A stretch of 14,153 nucleotides of DNA from CAZMVU01 sp964569295. Its GTDB lineage: Bacteria > Hydrogenedentota > Hydrogenedentia > Hydrogenedentales > JAGMZX01. The stretch's first letter is position 1, and each line of letters starts with the position of its first letter. Shown piece by piece: positions 1 to 7,176 of this stretch. The position numbers and the translations under genes are program-made. Below the pieces are notes generated by a model that saw nothing but the letters and a program-made list of their open reading frames with translations, did no database searches and had not been told where the DNA came from. The stretch is from contig CAZMVU010000126.1 in NCBI GenBank assembly GCA_964569295.1, forward strand, positions 1-14,153. The letters run 5' to 3'.

Positions 1-91
1 AAACATCGGTAGTAGAAGAACTGCACCCCTAAGAAACAGCCGTGCTAGAGCTTACCCAAGGTGCCCGAATAACTTCTTGTTGTTCTTTATA

Positions 92-118
92 CGCGTTAGT
101 GCCTAAGGCACTAACGCG
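92..118. repeat. 12-bp perfect hairpin with TAA loop
   Basis: Arms 92-103 (CGCGTTAGTGCC) and 107-118 (GGCACTAACGCG) are exact reverse complements around a three-base TAA loop. The 3' arm shares bases 116-118 with the next hairpin (116-130), so the two structures cannot form fully at the same time. No T-run follows directly, so this is not a standard intrinsic terminator. It sits about 320 bases upstream of the glycosyltransferase gene. Its role is unknown; a dispersed REP-like element or an RNA-level structure are possibilities. Confidence 0.8.
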
Positions 119-136
119 GGCGTTGCCCGCAACCCA
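116..136 (-). repeat. GGGTTGCGGGC hairpin element, copy A
   Basis: GCGGGC (116-121), loop GTT and GCCCGC (125-130) form a perfect 6-bp hairpin, followed by AACCCAG. Read on the minus strand it becomes CTGGGTTGCGGGC-AAC-GCCCGC. The same arrangement occurs at 9904-9927 on the plus strand and at 14048-14070 on the minus strand. Stem position 2 is C:G here and T:A at 9913-9927, a compensatory difference. This copy lacks the 37-base companion block seen beside the other two. Confidence 0.7.
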
Positions 137-436
137 GAAGGGCAGAAAAACTCCGCAGTTTTCACACTCTATAAAGCATTCTGTTGTAACAGGTTGCCGA
201 TGACCTCCGAAATCTTCTTGTCTTTTATTGCGCTTTACGATCTTTAAGGCACGAAAGAGTTACCGAGCATTTTGGACACGAGTGACCTGGAACCATAGGC
301 CGCACAAGGCGTATCATAGCCGGCGCAAGACACATGGACAGCACCCGTTGACTGGCGGGTGTGCCGCCGGATACGCAACCCGCGTTGACGGCGCGTCTTC
401 GAGTATATCCAAATTGCCTTTTCATACTGGAAATCT

Positions 437-2125
437 ATGACAGGTACCGTTCCATCGGGCGACACGCCGTCCGTCGACAGCACCCCCATGCGTCGTCGTG
501 CATCCTTCCCGCCAATGACAACGCCGTATAAGTGGGCCATATTCGGCGTGTTGGTGCTGGGCACCCTCTTGCGGTTGCACGGTCTGGCGGCGGGCGGCCT
601 CTGGTACGACGAGGGCGTTAGCATTTCGTTGGCGCGTTTCGTGGATATCGAGGGATCACTCGCGGAACCGCGCAACATCGGCGAGGCGCCTTTGCATGCC
701 GTGTTCACCGCGGGTTGGCAATCGGCCATTGGCGCCATTACCAACCTTGACCCAACGTCCCCGGCAAGCGATTTCCTGTTGCGCCTGTTGCCGTGCCTGT
801 TCAGCATTGGCGTGATTGGGCTGGTGTTCATGAACGGGCGCGTCCTGCTGCGCGACAACGCGGCGGCGCTGGCGGCCGCGTTTCTGTGCGCGCTGTCCCC
901 TTTTCAGGTGTATTACGCGCAGGAACTGCGCATCTACAGCGGCTTGGCGCTGGCGGCGCTTGTTGCGGTGTATTGTCTGGTGCGTGCGCTCGAGGAGGAC
1001 CGGGCGCGTTTCTGGGCGGGACTCGTGATCGCCGAGGTGGTTCTTTTATACATGCACTTTTTCGCCGTGTGGACGGTGTTTTTCATCAATGTCTTTTTTG
1101 TGCTGGCGCTGCCGTGGTATTGGCGGCGCCTGCCGAAATGGATTATTGCCCAGGCTGTCGTGACGGTTCTCGTTCTGCCCATGCTCTACCGCATGTACCT
1201 CGCGTTTCAGGATGTGCAGAGAATCACGCATCCGTGGTACCACTTCGACCTGTCGTGGAAAACGGGACTTATCACGTTCAAGAACTTCTTCGCCGGCTAT
1301 GGCCCGACCACCTGGGCCTACTGGCCGCTGTTCGTGCTGGCGGCGTGCTTCTTCGTGATCGGGCTCTATGCGCTTTGGCGGCGCAAGCCCACGGCTATCC
1401 TGCTCCTGCTGCTAACGGCCGGCCCCATCGCGGTAAACATCTTGCTCTGGCGCGGCGCGGAATTCAGCTTCTACCACCACCGGCTCTACATGGTGTCGGG
1501 CACGGTGGTTTTTCTCGTTGTGGGCGCGGGCGTGCGGGTGTTGCAACGCCCGCTGTTCATCGGGCCTGTGCTTGGCGTCTTCGCGCTGTGCATGGCGCCG
1601 CTGCTGGATGACCTGTACAACCAGCGCCTGCACCCGGTCGAAGAGCACAGCATCGCCATGTACCACAAAGGCGACTATCGCGCCGCCGCCCGCTACATCC
1701 GCGAGCACCGGCAGCCCGGCGACGAGGTCATCACAGCGTCCCATTTCCTCGTGCCTTCGTTGCGCCACTACCTCGGGGAAACGCCGGTACGTGTGAGCAG
1801 GCATGAAAATGCGGCTGAAACCATGGTGAAAACCCAGGGGCGGGCGGACATCTTCTACCGGCACGGTCTCATGCCGCATCATCTGCCCGCCGTCGCGAAA
1901 GAAGCCGATCGGTTGTGGTTCGTGGTGTCGAACGGCGTGACCTTCGAGTATAAGCCGCACACGCACGAAGTGCGCGAATGGCTTGATAACAATTGGCGCC
2001 GCGCGGCCCACGCGGAGTTTTTCGCCCTCGAGGTCTCCCTGTATGTGCGCCCCGGGAATGCGGAGGATCCCGAAGCCCCTGCCGGGCCTGACGCGGCCGT
2101 AGAAAGCGAGGTGCCGGCATCATGA
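437..2125 (+). CDS. GT39/ArnT-like membrane glycosyltransferase (PMT_2-type)
   Basis: A 562-residue polytopic inner-membrane protein with about ten to eleven hydrophobic helices between residues 33 and 388, then a soluble C-terminal part of about 170 residues. The motif LWYDEG (55-60), just after the first helix, matches the first-loop acidic motif of GT-C enzymes of the PMT_2/GT39 type; Asp58-Glu59 are the expected catalytic or metal-binding acids. SPFQVYYAQELRIYS (154-168) is also typical of this family. Members transfer a sugar from a polyprenyl-phosphate donor to lipid or protein on the outer face of the membrane; the acceptor here is unknown. The start at 437 has only a weak GGAA upstream, and in-frame ATGs at 488 and 518 would still retain helix 1. 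The gene overlaps the next one by ATGA, implying translational coupling. The family assignment is firm, the substrate is not. Confidence 0.85.
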   Translation: MTGTVPSGDTPSVDSTPMRRRASFPPMTTPYKWAIFGVLVLGTLLRLHGLAAGGLWYDEGVSISLARFVDIEGSLAEPRNIGEAPLHAVFTAGWQSAIGAITNLDPTSPASDFLLRLLPCLFSIGVIGLVFMNGRVLLRDNAAALAAAFLCALSPFQVYYAQELRIYSGLALAALVAVYCLVRALEEDRARFWAGLVIAEVVLLYMHFFAVWTVFFINVFFVLALPWYWRRLPKWIIAQAVVTVLVLPMLYRMYLAFQDVQRITHPWYHFDLSWKTGLITFKNFFAGYGPTTWAYWPLFVLAACFFVIGLYALWRRKPTAILLLLLTAGPIAVNILLWRGAEFSFYHHRLYMVSGTVVFLVVGAGVRVLQRPLFIGPVLGVFALCMAPLLDDLYNQRLHPVEEHSIAMYHKGDYRAAARYIREHRQPGDEVITASHFLVPSLRHYLGETPVRVSRHENAAETMVKTQGRADIFYRHGLMPHHLPAVAKEADRLWFVVSNGVTFEYKPHTHEVREWLDNNWRRAAHAEFFALEVSLYVRPGNAEDPEAPAGPDAAVESEVPAS

Positions 2126-3597
2126 AGCGTTTCGTGGTCACCATGGTTCTGGTGCTTATCGCAGGTGCGGCCTGCATCGCGGTGTACTACGGCGTACGGA
2201 AACCGGCGGCCCCGCCCAATGTGGTGTTCATCTTGTTGGACGCCCTGCGCGAAGACCGGCTCGACGCCCTGCGCGACGGCCACCCCGTGATGCCGAATAT
2301 CTGTGCGCTGGCCGGGGAAGGCGTGCGTTTTGACGACACGGTCACGGTGTGTACCTGGACCAAGCCCGCGATGGCGACCGTCTTCACGGGGCTGCCGGTG
2401 GATGCCCATGGCGTGTACTTCGCCGCCCGGGAATTGCCCCAGGGCAATGTGAGCGATGTGTTGCCGGAATCCATGGAGACCCTGGCCGAGTGGTTCCGCG
2501 CCCGGGACTACGCCACCTTCGGCGTGCAGACCAACGCCAACTGCACCCGGGAACTCGGCTTCGCCCAGGGCTACGATCGCCACGACTACCGCTTCAACAA
2601 CGGCGCGCTGGCGCCGTGGGTCGTGACGCAGGCCCTGGGCGCCGTCTACGCGATGGATGCCCCCTTCTTCCTCTACACCCATTTCATGGATCCCCATGCG
2701 CCCTATACCCCGCCCCCGGATTATCAGCCGCCCTGGACGCCGGTGCAAGGCGTGCCGGCGCGGGAACAAGCGATGCTCGAGGACAACGACCGATTCATGG
2801 CGTATTACCGTGACTGCGCCTTCACCGCCATCGGCTTGCAGCAAGAGCGCCGCCTGCCCCCGCTTTCCGAGGCGGGCGAGGCGTGGGTCCGGGAGCGTTA
2901 CGACGCCGCCACCCATGCCATGGACGCAGCGGTCGGGCGCATGGTAAACGAGATCCGCCAGTACTTCCCGAACACGGTGTTCATCGTCACCTCCGATCAT
3001 GGGGAGGAATTCTGGGAGCGGGGCGGCATGGGCCACGGCACCACCCTGCACGCGGAGCAGCTGCGCGTGCCGCTTATCATTGCGGGGCCGGGCATCACAC
3101 CGGCGGTAAACGAAACGCCGGCCTCGCTCATCGATCTGGCGCCCACGATCGCCGCGTATCTCGATGCGCCCCCGCTCGAGGTCTGGCAGGGACGCAACCT
3201 CTTCGCACCGGCGCCCGACAACCACGCGCGCTTCGCGCGTACCCGCGGGGTCACGTATCCAGACTTGCAGGTGGATCTCGCGGGCGTGATCGAAGGCGCC
3301 GAGAAGCTCATTGTGGATTACCTGCACAACACGCGGCTTCTCTATGATCGTGTCGCGGACCCGGCGGATCAGCACAACCTGGCAAAGAGCAAGCCCGGGC
3401 AGGTCGAAAGCCTTACCCGATTGATCGAGCGCCACCAGGAAGCCGGCAGCCAAGTTGCGGGCTACACGCCCCCCAAGGCCGTCGCCATGGAGCCCGCGCA
3501 GCAGGAAGCCCTCGAAGCGCTCGGCTACCTCGGCGGTGCTGAAGAACCGCGCACACCGGATAACAACACGGGCGCGCTGGCGCCGCACATGCCGTGA
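2122..3597 (+). CDS. Membrane-anchored sulfatase-fold enzyme with Thr at the nucleophile position
   Basis: A 491-residue protein of the alkaline phosphatase/sulfatase superfamily, of normal length. Residues 4-22 form an uncleaved-looking anchor, placing the catalytic domain outside the membrane. Landmarks are NVVFILLDALRED (33-45; Asp40 a likely metal ligand), CTWTKPAMATVFTG (77-90), HFMDPHAPYTPP (187-198) and TSDHGEEFWERGGMGHG (290-306; Asp292, His293, His305). Type I sulfatases need C/S-x-P-x-R, the substrate for formylglycine formation. Here that position reads T80-K-P-A-M, lacking both Cys/Ser and Arg. Thr as nucleophile is known in related phosphotransferases such as LtaS and EptA and in nucleotide pyrophosphatases. 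Automated annotation would say sulfatase; a phosphatase or phospho-head-group transferase is more consistent with the site. The start is fixed by the ATGA overlap with the glycosyltransferase, so the two probably act on the same envelope or exopolymer substrate (inference). Confidence 0.88.
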   Translation: MKRFVVTMVLVLIAGAACIAVYYGVRKPAAPPNVVFILLDALREDRLDALRDGHPVMPNICALAGEGVRFDDTVTVCTWTKPAMATVFTGLPVDAHGVYFAARELPQGNVSDVLPESMETLAEWFRARDYATFGVQTNANCTRELGFAQGYDRHDYRFNNGALAPWVVTQALGAVYAMDAPFFLYTHFMDPHAPYTPPPDYQPPWTPVQGVPAREQAMLEDNDRFMAYYRDCAFTAIGLQQERRLPPLSEAGEAWVRERYDAATHAMDAAVGRMVNEIRQYFPNTVFIVTSDHGEEFWERGGMGHGTTLHAEQLRVPLIIAGPGITPAVNETPASLIDLAPTIAAYLDAPPLEVWQGRNLFAPAPDNHARFARTRGVTYPDLQVDLAGVIEGAEKLIVDYLHNTRLLYDRVADPADQHNLAKSKPGQVESLTRLIERHQEAGSQVAGYTPPKAVAMEPAQQEALEALGYLGGAEEPRTPDNNTGALAPHMP

Positions 3598-3777
3598 GCA
3601 CCTCGCATGCCGGTTGCGGCCGGCGCCCAGTGCATAACACCGAAAAAAAGGGCCAAAACGGTCATCCTCGATGAATCGCCACGTCTTTCCCACGGCGGGG
3701 TGAATTCGTGCCACGGCATACTTGCTTGGATAAACGCACTTCTGCTAGCGTTTTCAGTGAATGAGGGTGACCTATCA
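3598..3777. other. Intergenic spacer between sulfatase-fold and PqaA-like genes
   Basis: 180 bases with no gene and no clear terminator. The open frame of the next gene extends back through it to 3607, but a secretion signal begins only at the ATG at 3778. This stretch is therefore best read as spacer and 5' leader. A GAGGGTG about ten bases before 3778 may be the ribosome binding site. I see no convincing promoter. Confidence 0.55.
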
Positions 3778-6333
3778 ATGAGGAGTCTCGCCTTGTATAC
3801 GCAATTGAATGGAAGTCTCCTGCGGTTTCATGTTTTTTGGCTTGCCATCTTGCTCGCGCCCAGCATCGCTTTGGGGACAGCGCTGGACGACTATGTCGCG
3901 GCGCCGGACACCGCCTACGACTACACCATCGAAGACGAAGAAAGTTTCCAAAGTGTGTATACGAAGTATACCGTCCGGGTGACCTCGCTCACGTGGCGCG
4001 CGCGGGAGGAAGTGGACCACACAACCTGGGAACATTGGTTGACGGTGCTCGTGCCGACCGTGCCGTTGCTGGGCCCGCCGGATACCGCGCTGTTGATTGT
4101 CAGCGGCGGCAATAAGAACAGCGATGAACCAACGGATATCGCACCGTACATCCAGCAAATGAAAGCCCCCCCCAACGCCGTGCTGGCATTCTTCGAGCAG
4201 GTGCCGAACCAGCCGCTCGAATTCACGGATTACCCTGGCGAGTCTTTCACGGAAGATGAAATCATCGCGTATAGCTACGACAAATTCCTGAATGGCGGAG
4301 ACGACAACTGGCCGGTCCTCCTGCCCATGGTGAAGAGCAGTGTGCGCGCCATGGACACGGTCGCGGAGATTGTCCAAGATAAGCACGATTATACCATCGA
4401 CGATTTCGTGGTCGGGGGCGCATCCAAGCGTGGCTGGACCACCTGGCTCACGGCCGCTGTAGACGATCGTGTGCGGGCCTGTGTGCCCATCGTGATCGAT
4501 GTGCTCAACATGGCCGTGTCGATGGAGCATCACCTCGCGTGCTATGGCGAATACTCGGACGCGATCCACGATTACGTGGACTTCAACATCTTCGATCGCA
4601 TCGATACACCGGCGGGCGACGATTTGCGCGCCATCGTCGACCCGTACACCTATCGCGATCGCTACACCATGCCGAAATACATCATCAACGCCACCGGCGA
4701 TGAGTTTTTCGTGCTGGATTCGTCCCAGTTCTATTTCGACGACCTTCCGGGAGAAACGCTCTTTTATTCCAAGCCCAACAGCGGCCACGGACTCGATGTC
4801 GATGCGGAGAGCGAGGAGATCGCCAGCATGCTCACGTATGTCGATATGATCGCTTCCGATGACCCGCGGCCCGGCTACACCTGGACGTTCGAGGACGACG
4901 GCGGCATCCGCGTTGAGACGGATGACCGGCCCAACCAGGTGAAACTGTGGCAGGCGCACAACCCGGACAGCCGCGACTTCCGCTGGTATGGCGGCTCGGG
5001 CCCCGAATGGACCAGCACGCCCCTCGAGGAACAATCGCCAGGCAGCGGGGTCTACACCGGCAATGTCGCCACCCCGGACAACGGATGGCGCGCGTATCTT
5101 ATCGAGATGATTTACGGGAGCGGCCTGAAGGTATCCTCCGAAGTGCGGGTGACGCCGACGGATCTGCCGTTTGCAGACGAAGGGGAAGTGGATACCGAAC
5201 CGCCGGTGCTGTTCTTGACCGGGGATGATCCGGTGTTGAAGGAATGCGGCGCGGCATACACCGACCCGGGCGCCATGGCAATAGATGGCAACGATGGCGA
5301 GCTTACAGACGACATTGTCCTGGACCGCAGCGGCCTCGACATGCATACGCCCGGCGAATACACAATCACCTACACGGTGGCGGATGCCGCCGGCAACGAG
5401 GCGCAGGAGACCCGCACGGTGGTCGTGGAGGACACGCTCCCGCCGGTGATCACGCTCAATGGGAGCGCGACGCTTCATGTGCAGCCGGGCGACCACTTCA
5501 CCGACCCGGGCGCCTCCGCCAGTGACCAGTGCGCGGGCGGCCTCACGCATGCAATCGAGGTGCAGGGCGACACCGTGGATACGGACACGCCCGGATTGTA
5601 CGAGATAGTCTATGAGGTGGAAGACAATGCCGGCCATGTGGCGCAAGCGGCCCGCACGGTGGTCGTGGAGGACACGCTCCCGCCGGTGCTCTCCCTCGAG
5701 GGCGAAAACCCGCTCTTCCTCGAATGCCCGGATGACTTCGAGGAGCCGGGGTACACCGCATTGGACGCGTCCGATGGCAACCTGACCGGCCAGGTGACGG
5801 AAGGCGGGGCCGTCGACCCGGCGACACCCGGCCAGTACCCGCTTACCTATCAGGTGGCCGACACGGCGGGCAACACGGCACAGGCAACGCGCACCGTCAT
5901 CGTAAGGGATACGCAACCGCCGGAAGCGAACTGCAAAACGCGTGCGGTCACCTTGCACCTGGGTGCGAACGGCACGGCTTCGTTGACGACGGACAGGGTC
6001 GATGCGGGAAGCTCGGACAGTTGTGGCAGTGTGCGCCTGTTCCTTTCGCAAACGGTCTTCAACCATACGGATATCGGGACGTCCAGCGTCACGTTGACCG
6101 TGGTGGACGAGGCCGGCCTGCGTGATGCATGCACGGCAGATGTCACCATTACCAGCGGCGCTGAAGGGGAGGGCGAAGGCGAAGGCGAAGGCGAGGAACC
6201 GCCGCCGGGGCCGATCGGATGCTGTGAGAACGGGCAGGCGGGAGAAAACTTCAAGGACATTCTCGGTGACCTGCTGGTGCTTGCGCTGGCGGGCGCAGGC
6301 GCACTCGTGCTTACCTGGCGTAAGATCGGCTGA
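3778..6333 (+). CDS. Secreted PqaA-family alpha/beta hydrolase with Ig-like repeats and C-terminal sorting-like tail
   Basis: An 851-residue exported protein from the ATG at 3778; upstream in-frame codons would bury the signal peptide. Residues 1-33 are a signal peptide ending near IALG. Residues 35-465 resemble PhoPQ-activated pathogenicity-related protein (PqaA, PF10142), an alpha/beta hydrolase: GASKRGW (214-220) holds nucleophile Ser216, NATGDEFF (304-311) gives Asp308 and NSGHGL (334-339) gives His337. The family's substrate is not established. Three DUF5011-like Ig domains follow, starting at the PPV motifs at 475, 555 and 635, then an HYR-like domain from 714. A Glu-Gly run (796-806), Pro-rich spacer, GCC (814-816), hydrophobic helix (about 828-846) and WRKIG end resemble C-terminal sorting signals. 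The protein is therefore likely surface-attached or processed. No operon partner is certain; the next gene is convergent. Confidence 0.85.
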   Translation: MRSLALYTQLNGSLLRFHVFWLAILLAPSIALGTALDDYVAAPDTAYDYTIEDEESFQSVYTKYTVRVTSLTWRAREEVDHTTWEHWLTVLVPTVPLLGPPDTALLIVSGGNKNSDEPTDIAPYIQQMKAPPNAVLAFFEQVPNQPLEFTDYPGESFTEDEIIAYSYDKFLNGGDDNWPVLLPMVKSSVRAMDTVAEIVQDKHDYTIDDFVVGGASKRGWTTWLTAAVDDRVRACVPIVIDVLNMAVSMEHHLACYGEYSDAIHDYVDFNIFDRIDTPAGDDLRAIVDPYTYRDRYTMPKYIINATGDEFFVLDSSQFYFDDLPGETLFYSKPNSGHGLDVDAESEEIASMLTYVDMIASDDPRPGYTWTFEDDGGIRVETDDRPNQVKLWQAHNPDSRDFRWYGGSGPEWTSTPLEEQSPGSGVYTGNVATPDNGWRAYLIEMIYGSGLKVSSEVRVTPTDLPFADEGEVDTEPPVLFLTGDDPVLKECGAAYTDPGAMAIDGNDGELTDDIVLDRSGLDMHTPGEYTITYTVADAAGNEAQETRTVVVEDTLPPVITLNGSATLHVQPGDHFTDPGASASDQCAGGLTHAIEVQGDTVDTDTPGLYEIVYEVEDNAGHVAQAARTVVVEDTLPPVLSLEGENPLFLECPDDFEEPGYTALDASDGNLTGQVTEGGAVDPATPGQYPLTYQVADTAGNTAQATRTVIVRDTQPPEANCKTRAVTLHLGANGTASLTTDRVDAGSSDSCGSVRLFLSQTVFNHTDIGTSSVTLTVVDEAGLRDACTADVTITSGAEGEGEGEGEGEEPPPGPIGCCENGQAGENFKDILGDLLVLALAGAGALVLTWRKIG
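5411..5688 (+). repeat. 38-base perfect direct repeat at Ig-domain junctions
   Basis: Bases 5411-5448 and 5651-5688 are identical and lie 240 bases (80 codons) apart, one Ig-domain period. Both encode the junction R-T-V-V-V-E-D-T-L-P-P-V. Flanking bases diverge immediately on each side, and the next junction (about 5890-5920) is clearly different. The domains inside are only moderately similar, so this indicates a recent local duplication or gene-conversion tract. Confidence 0.9.
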
Positions 6334-6399
6334 TCCCGAGGGAAGAGGGCCGCCGGGAACGGCAGCGCGGGTGCACTGGCGGCTTGCCGGCGCGGTGCG

Positions 6400-7059
6400 T
6401 TAGTTGCGCGCGTGTTCCATCCAGGCCGGGCCTGTGGGTTCTCCGATAAGGTACGGGAACGGGTCGATGCACTCGCCGCCGCAGCGCACTTCGTAATGCA
6501 CATGGTGCGTGGTGGTACGCCCCGTGTTGCCGAGCAGGCCGATCGCGCTGCCGCGCTGCACAAGGTCGCCCACGCGCACGGAGTCCGCCTTGAGATGGGC
6601 ATACGCGGTTTCATAATCGTTGCCGTGATCAATAACGACGATGCGGCCGTACCCGTTCATCGTGCCTGCACGTGTCACCACCCCCTCCGCCGTTGCCCGC
6701 ACCGGACTACCGTAGGGCGCTTTGAGGTCGATGCCCCGGTGCATGCGGCGGCCACGCGGCCCGAACGGCGAGATTACCCGGCGCGACGGGTGGTCCAGCG
6801 GCCAGCCGGTGGGGATGCAGGCGAGCGTGTCGGTGGTCATGGCGTGTTTCACCTGCACTTCCGGGCGGCGCGGGCCTGGATCAAAGCGCACCACGTGCCG
6901 CTTGATTTGGCTGTCACGGGATTCGGCTATCCCGGCACAACCCGCAACACCCGCGGCAACCACCGCGCTCATTAACAGGTGCGGGAAGCATGATGTTACC
7001 GCCAATGCACGGCATTTCCCGGTGATCCGGTGCTTTGGTACGCGTGTCCCCTTCCTCAT
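6400..7059 (-). CDS. M23 family metallopeptidase, putative lipoprotein
   Basis: A 219-residue LytM-type zinc peptidase. The signal region ends in a good lipobox, V-A-G-C, with Cys41 as the predicted lipidated residue. The M23 core spans about 90-205: H107-R-G-I-D111 supplies two zinc ligands, H155 in YAHL is the usual catalytic His, and H186-V-H188 completes the site. GSPVRATAEGVVTRAG and GNDYETAYAHL are classic strands of the fold. All active-site residues are present, so it should be an active peptidoglycan endopeptidase, or a lytic-transglycosylase-type partner, held at a membrane in the periplasm. The signal peptide is long for a lipoprotein, so the start could lie further in, but Met30 would leave no charged n-region. 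A GAGG lies four bases before the ATG. It converges with the PqaA-like gene (66-base gap) and is divergent from the GH106-like gene. Confidence 0.93.
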   Translation of the reverse strand: MRKGTRVPKHRITGKCRALAVTSCFPHLLMSAVVAAGVAGCAGIAESRDSQIKRHVVRFDPGPRRPEVQVKHAMTTDTLACIPTGWPLDHPSRRVISPFGPRGRRMHRGIDLKAPYGSPVRATAEGVVTRAGTMNGYGRIVVIDHGNDYETAYAHLKADSVRVGDLVQRGSAIGLLGNTGRTTTHHVHYEVRCGGECIDPFPYLIGEPTGPAWMEHARN

Positions 7060-7176
7060 GACGCCTCAGGATACGGATTCGGCCGTGCCGCTGCAAATCG
7101 CCGGGTGGCATGGCCGCGCCGGGCCGGGTTATCCTGCATCCACGCCGCAACAATCCGCGCACAGGAGCATGCCGTT
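7060..7176. promoter_or_regulatory. Divergent promoter region with CAGGATA / TATCCTG inverted pair
   Basis: This 117-base region must drive the M23 gene leftward and the GH106-like gene rightward. CAGGATA (7067-7073) and TATCCTG (7130-7136) are perfect inverted copies. Each contains TATCCT read in the direction of its own gene, so each could be a -10 element. No good -35 box accompanies either. If the left one is a -10 box, the M23 transcript would start almost at the ATG. Alternatively the pair could be operator half-sites. CAGGAG at 7162-7167 is the likely ribosome binding site for the right-hand gene. Confidence 0.3.

Larger units (their letters stand above)
1..436. other. Non-coding leader region with hairpins
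   Basis: I see no credible gene here; the short open frames lack a start context and domain-like composition. Roughly the first 240 bases are visibly richer in A+T than the genes that follow. The stretch holds a 12-bp perfect hairpin (92-118), a GC hairpin overlapping it (116-130), a small A/T-closed hairpin with arms AAAACT and AGTTTT (147-162), and a CACCCG / CGGGTG inverted repeat (342-361). It also serves as the upstream region of the glycosyltransferase gene at 437. I found no sigma70-type promoter with acceptable spacing. The left end could be the 3' flank of a gene outside the window. Confidence 0.6.

Noticed and set aside
244..858. Minus-strand open frame across the left intergenic region into the glycosyltransferase
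   Set aside because: Most of it is antisense to a well-supported membrane protein, and the sequence is low-information.
2158..2178. Possible lipobox at Cys18 of the sulfatase-fold protein
   Set aside because: The residue three before the Cys is Gly rather than Leu, Val or Ile, so an uncleaved membrane anchor is more likely.
1879..3714. Long minus-strand open frame of about 600 codons opposite the sulfatase-fold gene
   Set aside because: Its product is rich in His, Arg and Gly with no recognisable domain, while the opposite strand encodes a clear enzyme family with intact motifs. Long antisense frames are expected at this GC content.
3775..6066. Long minus-strand open frame of about 760 codons opposite the PqaA-like gene
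   Set aside because: It mirrors the codon periodicity of the real gene, has a His/Arg/Val-biased composition and no start signal or domain.
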